Source of the DNA: Berberis thunbergii
Taxonomy: Eukaryota > Streptophyta > Magnoliopsida > Ranunculales > Berberidaceae
NCBI GenBank assembly: GCA_003290165.1
Contig: QNQO01009207.1
Location: 62,001-126,000 of the forward strand
Direction: 5' to 3'
Length of the DNA: 64,000 nucleotides
Shown: positions 1 through 13,275 of the stretch, one piece after another
Position numbering within the stretch: position 1 is the stretch's first letter
Layout of the letters: each line of letters begins with the position of its first letter
Program-made: the position numbers and the translations under genes
The notes under the pieces: generated by a model
Told to the model about the DNA's origin: nothing
Database searches by the model: none
What the model saw: the letters and a program-made list of their open reading frames with translations, nothing else

Positions 1-3000
1 ATTTTATGTATTTATTATGATCAATGAAGTAACTTAGATCTAAAAACAACCTCTAGTTTCATCTAAATGAAAAATTAAGGCCAAACATCACATTGTTATC
101 TAAATTGAACTTTTTTTGTGCACTCAAAGTTCATTTATGTTTTTATTATGAAAAATGGAGTAAATTTAGATCAAACAACAACCTCTATTTTCATTTAAAG
201 TAAAATTTAAGCCAAAATTCACTTTGCTGTCTAAATTGAACTTTTTTACGGCACTAATTGAATGAATGATTGATTTGATAAAACAAATTTACTTATTTTG
301 ATCTCTAACCTGTTTTTTGTGTTTATTGTGTCAAATGGATTAAATTAGATCTAACAACAACCTTTAATTTTGATTAAATGAAAAATTAAGCTAAACTTCA
401 CTTTGCTACCCAAATTCAATGTTTTATTGGGCACTATCTCAATGGAGTAGGATTTGGCCGAACAATTGGACTTATTTTGACCTCTAACCTATTTTATTTG
501 TTTATTATGACAAATGGAATAAATTTAATCTAACAACACCCCTACTTTCTTTTTCCAAAAAATTAAGTCTAACATCACATTGCTACCTAAATTTAACGTT
601 TTATAGTGCACTATCTTAGTAGAGAAAGATTTGACAAAAAAATTCACTTATTTTGGCTTCCAAGCTCTCTGAAGTATTTATCAGGTCTGATGAAGTAAAT
701 TAAATCTATAAACAACCTCTAGTTTCATGTAAATTATTAATTAAGCCAAACATCACTTTGCTATCTTTGCTATCTTTCAACGATTTTAGGGCACATTTTG
801 AACTGAAAAGGATTTAACCAATCAAATGGACGTATTTTGACATTTAACCACTTATTTTTATGCATTTATTATGATAAATTTAGTAAATTAAACCTAACGC
901 CCAGAATTTGACCGAACAAATGGACTTATTTTGACTGCAAATCCCTAGTTTTGTTTTTATTATGAAAAATGGAGTAAATTATGTCAAACACCAACCTCTA
1001 GTTTCACTAACGCAAAACATTAAGCCAAACTTCACATTGCCATAAAAAATTGAACTTTTTAAGGGCACTATCTGAAAGGATAAGGATTTGACCAAACAAA
1101 TTGACTTATTTTGACCTATAACCACTTTTATGTATTTAATATGACAAATTGAGTAAATAAGATCTATCAACAACCTCTAGGTTCATTAAATAAAAAAATT
1201 AAGCCAAACATCACTTTCCCAGGTAAATCAACGATTTTTATGGCACATTTTGAACTAAGAAGGATTTAACTGAGCAAATGAACTTATTTTGACTTCAACC
1301 TATTTTACGTATTTATTATGACAAATGGATTAAATTATATCAACAATTATGTATTTTGACTGAACATATTGATTTATTTTTACCCCTAACCTCTAATTTT
1401 GTATTTATTATGACAAATGGAGTAAATTTGATCAAACAACAACCACTAGTTTCATTAAAATTAAAAATTAAGTCAAACTTCACTTTGAAATCTAAATTGA
1501 ACGTTTTTCTGCGCACAATCTGAATGGCGAAGATTTTAACTGAACAGATTGACTTATTATGACTTCTAACCTCTAATAATTTATTTATTATGACAAATGC
1601 AGTGAACTAGATGAAACAACAACCTCGAGTTTCGTTTGAATGAAAAATTAAGTCAAACATTACTTTGCTATCTAAATTCAACATTTTTTAGGACACAATC
1701 TGAACAGAGAAAGATCTGACTGAACAAATTGACATATTTTGACCTCAAACCTCTAATAATGTATTTATTATGATAAATGGAGTAAATTAAATAAAATAAC
1801 AACATCTTGTTTCATTTAAAAGGAAAATTATGCCAAACTTAACTTTATTATCTGAATTCAACATTTTTAGGGCAGAATCTGAACGATTAAGGGTTTGACT
1901 GAACATATTGAATTATTTCGACCTCTAACCTCATTTAATGTATTTATTATGAAAAATGGATTAAATTAAAAAGAATAACAACTTCTAGTTTCATTTAAAA
2001 GAAAATTTATGCCAAATTAACTTCGCTATCTAAATTCATGGTTTTTTATGGCACTATCAGAACGGAGAAGGATTTGACCGAACAAATGGGCTTATTTTGA
2101 GCAATTACATCATTTATGTATTTATTATGACATATGGAGTAAATTAGTTCTAAAAATAGACTCTAGTTTCTTCTAAATGAAAATTTAAGCCAAACATCAC
2201 TTTGCCATCTGAATTGAATATTTTTCGGGCGTAATCTGAACAAAGAAGGATTTGACTAAACAAATTTACTTATTTTTACCTCTAATTAAGACAAATGGAG
2301 TAAATTAGATCAAACAACAACATTTAGTTTCATTTAAATGAGAAGTTAGGCCAAATTTCACTTTGCTATCTAAATTCAACGCTTTTTAAGGCACAATCTG
2401 ATAGAAGAAGGATTTGACTGAACAGATTGACCTATTCTGACCTCTAACCTCTAATTATGTATTTACTATGAGAAATGGAGTAAATCTGATCAAACAACAA
2501 CCTATCAAAAAAAATTTAAGCCAAACTTCACTTTGATATCTAAATTGGACGTTTTTTAGGGAACAATCTGAACGGAGAAGGATTTGACTGAACCTATTGA
2601 TTTATTTTGACCTATAACCTTTAATAATTTATTTATTATGACAAATGGAGTAAATTAAATTAGGTCAAACAACTACCACTATTTTCGTTTAAAAGAAAAA
2701 TTAAGCCAAACTTCACTTTGCTTTCAAAATTCAACTTTTTTTTAGGGCACAATCTGAAAGAGAAGGATTTGACTGAACAAATTGACTTATTTTGATCTAT
2801 GTCCTTTAATAATTTATTTATTATGATAAATGGAGTAAAATAAATTTGGTCTAAAAAAACCTCTAGTTTCATTAAAATGAAAATTATGCCAAACTTCACT
2901 TTGCTATCAAAATTGAACGTATTTTTGGGCACTATCTAAGCAGAAAAGAATTTGACCAAACTATTGGAGTTATTTTGACCTCTAATCCCATTTATGTATT

Positions 3001-6000
3001 TCAATTTAGAAATGGAGTAAATTCTCTAACAACAACGTCTGGTTTCATTTAAATGAAAGTTTAAGGAAAATTACACTTTGTTATCTAAAATCAACATTTT
3101 TTAGGGCTTTATCCGAATGGAAAAGGATTTGATTGAACAAATTGACTTATTTTGACCTCTTACCTCTAATTTTGTATTTATTATGACAAATGGAGTAATT
3201 TATATCAGACAACCACCTCTAGTTTCATTTAAATGAAAAATTAAGTCAAACTTCACTTTGCTATCTAAATTAAACGAATTTTAGGGCACAATCTAAACGG
3301 AGAAGAACTCGACCGAAAAGATTGACTTAGTTTCACCTCTAACCTCTAATTATGCATTTAATAAGACAAATGGAGTAAAAAAAAAAAACCACTAGTTTCA
3401 TTTAAATGAAAAATTAAGCCAAACTTCACTTTGCTATATAAATTCAACTTTTTTAGGGGACTATCCGGACGGAGAAGGATTTGACTGAACAAATGGACTT
3501 ATTTTGACCTCTGACCTCATTTATATATTTATTATGAAAATAGAGTAAATTAGATCAAACAACAGTCTCTAGCTTCATTTAATTGAAAATTTAAGCCAAA
3601 CTTCACTATGCAATCTAAATTCAACCTTTTTTAGAGCACTATCTGAATGGAAAAGGATTTAAACAAATAATTGGACTTATTTTGATCTCTAACCTCATAT
3701 ATTTATTTATTATTACAAATGGAGTAAATTATATCTAACAACAACCTCTAGTTTCATGTAAACATTAAATTTACCAAACTTTACGTTGCGATATAAATTC
3801 CACGTTTTTTAGGGCACAATTAGAACCAAGAAGGATTTGATCAAACAAATGGATTTTATTTAAGCTCTAACATCATTTATATATTAATTATGAAAAATGG
3901 AGTAAATTATATCTGACAACTACCTCTAGTTTCATCTAAATAAAAAATTTAGCCAAACATCACTTTCCTATCTAAATTGAAAGATTTTAGGGCATAATCT
4001 AAATGGCGAATGATTGATTGAACAAATTAATTTATTTTGACCTTTAACCTCAAATTTTGTATTTATTATTACAAATGTTGTAAATCATATCAGACATCCA
4101 CCTCTAGTTTCATTTAAACAAAAAATTAAGCCAAACATTACTTTACGATATAAATTCAAAGTTTTTTAGGGCTCAATCTAAACGGAGATGGATTTGATTG
4201 AACAGTTTGACTTATTTTGATCTCAATTTTCTTTTATTTATTTATTATGACAAATGTAGTAAATTAGATAAAACAACAACCTCTAGTTTCATTTAAATGA
4301 AAATTTAAGCCAAATTTCACTTTGCTTTCTAAATATTTTTAAGGCATAAACTGAACGGAGGATTTGACCAAACAAATGAACTTATTTTAACCACTAACCA
4401 ATTTTTTGTATTTATTATGGAAAATGGAGTAAATTAGATCTATCAACAACCTATAGATTTTCTCTAAAAAAAGTTAAGCCAAACATCACTTTGCTATCTA
4501 ACAAAGTTATTTATTTTGACCTCAATCCTCATTTAGTTATTTATTTATTATAACAAATGCAGTAAATTAGATCAAACAGCAACCTGTAGTTTCATTTAAA
4601 TGAAAAAGTAAGCCAAACTTCACTTTGCTATCAAAATTAAACATTTTTTACGGCACAGTCTGAACGGAAAAGGATTTGACAAAACAAAGGGACTTGTATT
4701 TACCTATAACCTCATTTATGTATTTATTATGACAAATGGAGAAAATTAGATTTAACAACAACCACTAGTTTCATTTAAATGAAAATTTTAGCCAAATATC
4801 AATTTGCAATCTAAATTGAACGATTTTAATGCATAATCTGAATGGAGAAGGATTTGACAAAACAAATTGACTTATTTTCACCTCTAACATCTAACTATGT
4901 ATTTATTATGAAAAATGGAGTTAATTATAGCAAACAACAACTTCTAGTTTCATTTAAATGAAAAATTAAGCCAAACTTCACTTTGTTATATAAATTCAAC
5001 ATTTTTACGGCACTGTTTGAAAGGAAAATGATTTGACAGAACAAATGGACTTATTTTGACCTCTAACCTCATTTATGTATTTATTATGACAAATATAGTA
5101 AATTAGATCAAACAACAGTCTCTAGGTTCATTTAATTTAAAAAATTAAGCCAAACTTCACTATGCAATCTAACTTCAACCTTTTTTAGAACACTATCTGA
5201 ACGAATTGCAATCTAAACTGAACGTTTTTAGGCCATAATCTGAATGGAGAAGGATTTGACTTAACAAATTGACTTATTTTCATCTCTAACCTCTAATAAT
5301 GTATTTATTATTAAAAAAATTAGTAAATTAGAACAGACAACAACATCTAATTTCATTTAAATGAAAAATTAAACAAAACTTCACATTGCTATCTAAATTC
5401 AATGTTTTTAGGGCATCTGAACGTAAAATTATTTGGCCGAACAAGTGGACTTGATTTGACCACTAACCTCATTTATGTATTTATTATGATAAATGTAGTA
5501 AAGTAGATAAAAAAAACTTTAATTGAAAATTTATGCCAAACATCACTTTGCACTCTGAATTCAACCATTTTTAGGGCACTATCTGAATGGAAAAGAATAT
5601 GATCGAACAATTGGGCTTATTTTGACCTCTAACCTCATATATGTATTTATTATTACAAATAAAATAAATTAGATATAACAACAACCTCTAGCTTCATTTA
5701 AATGTAAAATTAACTAAACTTTACTTTGCGATTTAATTTCAATATTCTTAGGGCACAATCGAAGAAAAACAAAAGGATTTGACTGAGCAAATGAGCTTAT
5801 TTTGAGTTCAAACCTCTTTTATATATTTATCACGAAAAATGGAGTAAATTAAATCTATTAACAACATCAAGTTTTTATATAAATAAAAAGTTAAGCACAA
5901 CATCACCTCGCAATCTAAATTGAACGTTTTTTAGGGCACAATCTAAACGGAAAAGATTTGAGCGAACAAGTGGATTTATTTTGTCCACAAACCATTTTAT

Positions 6001-9000
6001 GTATTTATTATGAAAAATGGAGTAAATTAGATCTATCAACAAACTATAGATTTTATCAAAAAAAGTTAAGCCAAACATCACTTTGCAATCTAAATTGATT
6101 GTTTTTTAAGGAACAATCTGAACGAAAATGGATTTGATTGAACAAATTGACTTATTTTGACCTCTAACCTCTAACTGTGAATTTATTATGACAAATGGAG
6201 TAGATTACATAGAAAATCTAGTTTTATTTAAATGAAAAATTAAGCCAAACTTCACTTTGCAATCTAAATTCAACGTTTTTAGGGCTTTATTTGAACAGGG
6301 AAGGATTGACCGAACAAATGGACTTACTTTGAAATCTAACGTCATTTATGTATTTATTATGAAAAATGGAGTAAATTATATCTTACAACAACCTCTAGTT
6401 TCAATTGATTGAAAATTTTAGCCAAACATAACTTTGCTATATAAATTGAACGATCTTAGGGCATAATCTGAACGGAGAAGGATTTGATTAAACATATTGA
6501 CTTATTTTGAACTTTAACATCTAATTATGTATTTATTATGAAAAATAAAGTAAATTATATAAAAAAAAACTTCTACTTTCATTTAAATATTAAAATTGAG
6601 CCAAACTTTACTTTACGATCTAAATTCAACGTTTGTTAGGGCACAATCTAAACGGAGATGGATTTGAATAAACAAATGGAATTATTTTGACCACAATTCT
6701 CATTTATTTATTTATTTATTATAACAAATGTAGTAAATTAGATCAAACATCAACCTGTAGTTTCATTTAAATGAAAAAGTAAGCCAAACTTCACTTTGCT
6801 ATCGAAATTGAACATTTTTTACAGCACAAACTGAACGGAGAAGGATTTGACGAAACAAATGGACTTCTATTTACCTCTAACCTCATTTATGTATTTATTA
6901 TGAAAAATGGAGAAAATTAGATGTAACAACAACCTCTAGTTTCATTTAAATGAAAATTTAGGCCAAATATCAATTTGCAATCAAAATTGAACGATTTTAG
7001 CGCATAATCTGAATGGAGAAGGATTTGACTGAACAAATTGACTTATTTTCACCTCTAACATCTAACTATGTATTTATTATGAAAAATGGAGTAAATTAGA
7101 ACAAAACAACAACTTCTAGTTTCATTTAAATGAAAAATTAAGCCAAACTTCACTTTGCTATATAAATTCAACATTTTAGGGCACTATTTGAAAGGAAAAT
7201 GATTTGACAGAACAAATGGACTTATTTTGACCTCTAACCTAATTTATGTATTTATTATAACAAATGGAGTTGATTAGATCAAACAACAGTCTCTAGCTTC
7301 ATTTAATTTAAAAAATTAAGCCAAACTTCACTATGCAATCTAATTCAACCTTTTTTAGAGCACTATCTGAACGGAAAAGGATTTGACCAAATAATTGGAC
7401 TTATTTTGAACTCTAACCTCATATATTTAATTATTATTACAAATGGAGTAAATTAGATCTAACAAAAACCTCTAGTTTCATGTAAACGTCAAATTAGCCA
7501 AACTTTACGTTGCGATATAAATTCAACGTTTTTTAGGGCACAATCGGAACAGAGAAGGATTTGATCAAACAAATGGACTTACATTGACCTCTAACATCAT
7601 TTGTATATTAATTATGACAAATGGAGTAAATTATATTTAACTACAACTTCTAGTTTCACCTAAATAAAAATTTAGCCAAACATCACTTTCCTATCCAAAT
7701 TGAACGATTTTAAGGCATAATCTGAATGGTGAAGGATTTGATTGAACAAATTGACTTATTTTGACCTCTAACCACAATTTTGTATTTAATATGCAAATGG
7801 AGTAAAAAAAATAAAGAAACACTTCTAGTTTCATTTAAATTCAACGTTTTACGGCACTATCAAAATGGGAAGGATTTGACCAAACAAATGGACTTATTTG
7901 ACCTCTAACCTTATATATGTGTTTATTATGGCAAATAGAGTAAATTAGAACTAACTACAACCTGTAGTTCTATTTAAGTGAAAATTTATGCCAAACATCA
8001 ATTTGCAGTCAAAACTAAATGTTTTTAGGGCTTAATCTGAATGGAGAAGAATTTGACTTAACAAATTGACTTATTTTCATCTCTAACCTCTAATAATGTA
8101 TTTATTATTAAAAAAAATTAGTAAATTAGAACAGACAACAACATCTAGTTTCATTTAAATGAAAAATTAAACAAAACTTCACATTTCTATCTAAATTCAT
8201 TGTTTTTAGGGCATCTGAACGTAAAATTATTTGGCCGAACAAATGGGCTTGATTTGACCACTAACATCATTTATGTATTTACTATGATAAATTGAGTAAA
8301 GTAGATCAAAAAACTATAATTAAAAATTTATGCCAAATGCAATCTGAATTCAACCTTTTTTAGGGCACTATCTGAATGGAAAAGAATATGATCGAACAAT
8401 TAGACTTATTTTGACCTCTAACCTCATATATGAATTTATTATTACAAATAATGTAAATTAGATCTAACAACAACCTTTAGTTTCATTTAAATGTAAAATT
8501 AACTAAACTTTACTTTGCGATTTAATATCAATGTTTTTAGGGCACAATCGAAGAAAAACAAAAGGATTTGACCGAACAAATGAGCTTATTTTGAGCTGAA
8601 ACCTATTTTATATATTTATAATGAAAAATGGAGTAAATTAAATCTATCAACAACATCTAGTTTTTATATAAATAAAAAGTTAACCGCAACATCACTTCGC
8701 AATCTAACTTGAACGTTTTTTATACACAATCTAAACGGAAAAGAATTTGAGCGAAGAAGTGAACTTATTTTGTCCACAAACCATTTTATGTATTGATTAT
8801 GAAAAATGGAGTAAATTAGATCTATCAACAACCTATAGATTTTATCTAAAAAAAGTTAAGCCAAACATCACTTTGCAATCTAAATTGATTGTCTTTTAGG
8901 TAACAATCTGAACGAAGAAGGATTTGATTGAACAAATTGACTTATTTTGACCTCTAACCTCTAATTGTGAATTTATTATGACAAATGGCGTAGATTACAT

Positions 9001-10700
9001 AGAAAATCTAGATTTATTTAAATGAAAAATTAAGCAAAACTTCACTTTGCAATCTAAATTCAACGTTTTTAGGGCTATATTTGAACAGGGAAGGGTTGAC
9101 CGAACAAATCGACTTACTTTGAACTCTAACCTCATTTATGTATTTATTATGAAAAATAGAGTAAATTATATCTTACAACAACCTCTAGTTTCATCTGATT
9201 GAAAATTTTAGGCAATCATAACTTTGCTATATAAATTGAACGATTTTAGGGCATAATAAGGATTTGACTTATTTTGAACTGTAACTTCTAATAATGTATT
9301 TATTATGGAAAATAAAGTAAATTATATAAAAAAACTTCTACTTTCATTTAAATATAAAAATTGAGCAAAACTTTACTTTACGATCTAATTTCAACGTTTG
9401 TTAGGGCACAATCTAAACGGAGATGGATTTGACCAAACAAATGGAATTATTTAGACCTCAATCCTCAATCCTCGTTTATTTATTTATTACAACAAATGGA
9501 GTAACCTAGATCAAACATCAACCTGTAGTTTCATTTAAATGAAAAATTAAGCCAAAAGTTCACTTTGCTATCTAAATTGAACATTTTTACAACACAATCT
9601 GAATGGAGAAGGATTTGACGAAATTAATGGACTTATATTTACCTCTAACCTCATTTACGTCTATATTATGAAAAATGGAGAAAATTAGATTTAAAAACAA
9701 CCTCTAGTTTCATTTAAATGAAAATTTAAGCCAAATATAAATTTGCAATCAAAATTGAACGATTTTAGCGCATAATCTGAATGGAGAAAGATTTGACTGA
9801 ACAAATTGACTTATTTTCACCTCTAAAATCTAACTATGTATTTATTATGAAAAATGGAGTAAATTAGAACAAACAACAACTTCTAGTTTTATTTAAATGA
9901 AAAATTAAGCTAAACTTCACTTTGCTATATAAATTCAACATTTTTAGGGCACTATTTGAAAGGAAAATGATTTGACAGAACAAATGGACTTATTTTGACC
10001 TATAACCTCATTTATGTATTTATTATGACAAATGGAGTTGATTAGATCAAAAAACAGTCTCTAGCTTCATTTAATTTAAAAAATTCAGCCAAACTTCACT
10101 ATGCAATGTAACTTCAACCTTTTTTAGAGCACTATCTGAACGGAAAAGGATTTGACCGAATAATTGGACTTATTTTGACCACTAACCTCATATATTTAAT
10201 TATTATTACAAATGGAGTAAATTAGATCTAACATAAACCTGTAGTTTCATGTAAACGTCAAATTAGCCAAACTTTACGTTGTGATATAAATTCAACGTTT
10301 TTTAGGTCACAATCGGAACGGAGAAGGATTTGATCAAACAAATAAACTTACTTTGACTTCAAACATCATTTTTATATTAATTATGACAAATGGAGTAAAT
10401 TATATTTAACAACAACCTCTAGTTTCATCTAAATAAAAAATTTAGCCAAACATCACTTTCCTATCTAAATTAAACGATTTTAGGGCATAATCTGAATGGT
10501 GAAGGATTTGATAGAACAAATTGACATATTTTGACCTCTAACCACAATTTTGTATTTAATATGCAAATGGAGTAAAAAAATAAAGAAACACTTCTACTTT
10601 CATTTAAATTCAACATTTTTAGGGGACTATCAAAATGGGAAGGATTTGACCGAACAAATGGACTTATTTGACCTCTAACCTTATATATGTATTTATTATG
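1..10700. repeat. AT-rich satellite array, left arm
   Basis: Tandem monomers of about 178 bp fill this stretch. Neighbouring copies of the landmark ATTTATTATG lie at 4722, 4901 and 5079, giving spacings of 179 and 178. Each monomer also carries AACAACAACCTCTAGTTTCA, then AAGCCAAACTTCACTTTG, then a TTTTTAGGGCA block and AAGGATTTGAC. Short open frames here are chance frames in AT-rich repeats. Up to about 4440 the monomers are individually diverged with no obvious longer period. After that point they fall into a higher-order repeat. The array is cut by the window start. Such arrays are typical of plant centromeric, pericentromeric or subtelomeric heterochromatin; which one applies cannot be told from sequence alone. 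Confidence 0.95.
5981..8769. repeat. Higher-order repeat unit of the satellite (about 2.79 kb, about 16 monomers)
   Basis: The rare variant TTGTCCACAAACCATTTTATG occurs at 5981, 8770, 17238 and 20771. The first spacing is 2789 bp. The second is about 2.6 kb once the LINE is removed, and the third is 3533 bp. A second rare variant, CAACAGTCTCTAGCTTCATT, recurs at about 7280, 10048 and 18532, and in a close variant (TCTAGTTTCATT) at about 22081. The order of variant monomers between landmarks is conserved, so whole blocks of about 16 monomers were amplified together. Length differences come from one lost monomer (second copy) and one extra block of about 750 bp (third copy). Confidence 0.82.
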
Positions 10701-10719
10701 TGACCTCTAACCTTATATA
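10701..10719. repeat. 19 bp filler duplication at LINE 5' junction
   Basis: The 19 bases at 10701-10719 repeat exactly the satellite bases at 10669-10687, 32 bp upstream. They sit between the interrupted satellite monomer (ending TTTATTATG) and the first LINE-specific base. This looks like a locally templated filler made when the LINE cDNA 5' end was joined. Confidence 0.75.
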
Positions 10720-10722
10720 ATT

Positions 10723-12184
10723 GTGAATTCTTTTGGTGGTTTTTTGCAGATGGATGATCATACTCGCTGTCTCTCGCGCTTGGGATTTGCCCGCGTATGT
10801 GTGGAGATGTCTTTAGCTGAGAAATTACCACATCGAGTTTGGATAGACAGGGCAAATAACAGAGGTTTTTGGCAGAAGATAGAATATCCAGGTTTCAAAT
10901 ATTGTGATTTTTGTTCTTTAATAGGTCACCAAGAGGAGTTTTGAAGGAAAAAACATGGTCTTAAAGGAGGAGGGCGAGGACAGGCTTCCGGTAAAGTGGA
11001 AAAGGCGATAAAGTCGCAGGTTGAAAACAACAATATTAAGCAACAATATGTTCCCGTTCTCAAAAAATCTAAACATCAGAATCCAGCAGTTGGACCGAGT
11101 GGAGCAAAGAACAGCCAGGGGATGGAAATTGATGAGGAAACAGATGAGCAGAGGCCGGTGGCCAGGGATCCGGTTAAGGTGGTTGTCAAACAAATTTGAG
11201 TGGCTTACTAACAATTTAGTTGCAGATGTGAGTGAGAAAAAGGTTCCCGTGAGTGATGAGCAGGTTCTGGAAACTACGGACGAATGTCTTCTAGAGGCGG
11301 GGTACACAACATCGAAGATTGTAAATGTTCATGGAATTCAAGAACCGCTGCCACAGCCAACAGTTGATGAAACTTAAGGGTCCAAAAAATCCGAAGCCAT
11401 GATAAATGTCAATATTTGCTCGGAACTTCCCATTGTGGCACAGCCGCAAGATGTTTCTGGCGGGGATCAGTTGGTGCACTCTGGATCAGAGACAGTAGCT
11501 GACTTGGATATGTCATTGCGCACCTCAGTGCAACCTGGATCAGGTCCAGCAGGAGCTCCAGGTATGGGTTCACCAACGTTTTCTCACGACGTCCTGCGAA
11601 TCCCACCAGTCCAAGGCTGGCGCCTGCTCACAGTCCCACCAAGCCCACAGTGCAGTGCTCTCCTCGGGTCCAGTCTGATCACGGATGCTTCGCTGATACA
11701 ATGCCAGGTTTTGTTGTTGTGGGTGACTCTGCACATTTTCCCGTCCACTCCGGGACGCAGTCCATTGTGCCTGGCGAGACACAGGAAGTAGGGGCTGGAT
11801 TGGGGCAGTCAACAGTGCTAGACCGTTTGACAGAGGTCCTGGCCAAGCAAGCCTTACCCGAGGTTTCTGGTAACCTTTTAATGCCCGGTGCAGCAAGGAA
11901 TGACAAGGATGGGGGTGAGATGTATGATGTTGTCGTCCAGCTGTTCAAGGAGAGCCATGTGTTGCGACAAAAAAAATTCAGTGACCACTAATACACTTGA
12001 TACCGCCACAGATGAAAGTGATGTGGCTGCGTCGGATTCGGAGTTGAGGCCGGAATCACATGCTATTACTAATTTAACTTTGGGAGCACACTCTGATGAG
12101 GATCTTCAGAACAAAGTCAAACCGGCGGCTCTTACGGGAAATCGTCGTAAGACTAAGAGGGGTAAATCTTCTTCCCGAGTTTAA
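10723..12184 (+). pseudogene. LINE ORF1 remnant (DUF4283 end plus CCHC zinc knuckle)
   Basis: ORF1 proteins of plant L1 elements bind element RNA. This copy begins within the end of the DUF4283 region (RVCVEMSLAEKLPHRVWI, about 10789-10842). A CX2CX4HX4C zinc knuckle follows at about 10903-10944, reading YCDFCSLIGHQEEF. The final Cys position is a TGA stop. Reading then continues in the same frame to a stop at 11197-11199, and after that in shifted frames through a Pro/Ser/Asp-rich tail that ends near 12184 with a basic stretch (RRKTKRGKSS). The stop falls only two bases before the ORF2 start, typical LINE spacing. At least one stop inside the zinc finger and one frameshift make it non-functional. 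Confidence 0.88.
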
Positions 12185-12185
12185 G

Positions 12186-13247
12186 ATGATGGAAAACTTT
12201 ATGTTTTGGAATGCTCGTGGGGTTGGTAATCAGGCCACGAGAAGGAGGTTAAAAAATATGGCAGTGGATCATAAAGTCAGAATTCTTATGATTGTGGAGC
12301 CAATGATTGATACTAATAGATCCATAGAGCTTGGTAACAAGCTCCACCTTGGTGGTTTTGCTTCGAACGACACTTTAGGCGGCAATATTTGGATTCTTTG
12401 GGATGCTTCCCTCACCCTCTAGGTGGTGGATATGTCAGACCAGATTATTCATTGCCAGGTAACGAACTCTGCCTTAGGAAGTTTTTTAATTTCTTTTGTT
12501 TATGCTAAATGTTATGTGGATGAAAGACGAGATCTTTGGTTGAATATGGCCAATTTTGCTGCAACCCATGACATTCCTTGGATGGTCGGAGGTGATTTTA
12601 ACACTTATGTGCATTCGGGGGAAAAAGTAGGGGGGGTGGAGCCGTCCACGGCAAGCATGTCACATTTCTCCGATTGCATTGAACTAAGTGGTTTAATTGA
12701 CTGTGGATTTTCGGGCCCTCGTCTCACTTGGTGCAATAACAGGTGGGGCAGTGAACATATTTGGGCTAGACTTGATAGGATTTTTGTTAATTCAACTTGG
12801 CTGACAGAATTGGGCAGTCCTAAAGTGGAACATCTCAGCCGAACTTTTTCAGATCATTCCCCATTGTTGGCTTCCATGCTAAATCAATCAAAATTCGGTT
12901 TTGTTCCTTTTCGGTTCCTTAATATGTGGACAACTCATCCTGAGTTTCTGGATCTGGTCAAGGACACGTGGATGACTAATATGGGTACCATGAGACCCAT
13001 TGATAGAGTGGCAGCCAAACTTAAATTGACAAGACGAGCTCTTATACAGTGGAATAGAACGGTCTTTGGCAATGTGTTCAGTAGGATCCGAGCATTAGAA
13101 GATGAAATGCAACAGTGGGAAACAACACTCTTGGCAGGTTTTGCTCATAACAGTACTCATGGTCTAAATGCTGATGCTAATTGGGATGTACAGGCTTGCT
13201 GCAATTTACACCGATGTCAGGCAGAGTGCAGAGTAGTTCTCAATTAG
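12186..13247 (+). pseudogene. LINE ORF2, endonuclease domain
   Basis: ORF2 starts at the ATG at 12186 (MMENFMFWNARGVG), the usual first beta strand of APE-type endonucleases, where Asn begins the active site. The expected Glu appears in IVEPMI, the GGDFN motif at about 12589-12603 carries the catalytic Asp-x-Asn, and the closing SDHSPLL lies at about 12850-12870. The enzyme would nick target DNA to prime reverse transcription. A TAG at 12420-12422 splits the domain, and another TAG ends the frame at 13245-13247. The motif residues themselves look preserved, so inactivity comes from the stops. Confidence 0.93.
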
Positions 13248-13275
13248 GAAGAGCTTTACTGGATTCAAAAATCAG

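Noticed and set aside
979..6081. Small ORFs inside the satellite (60-90 residues)
   Set aside because: They follow the repeat phase, change with each monomer and share no domain; they are chance frames in tandem AT-rich DNA.
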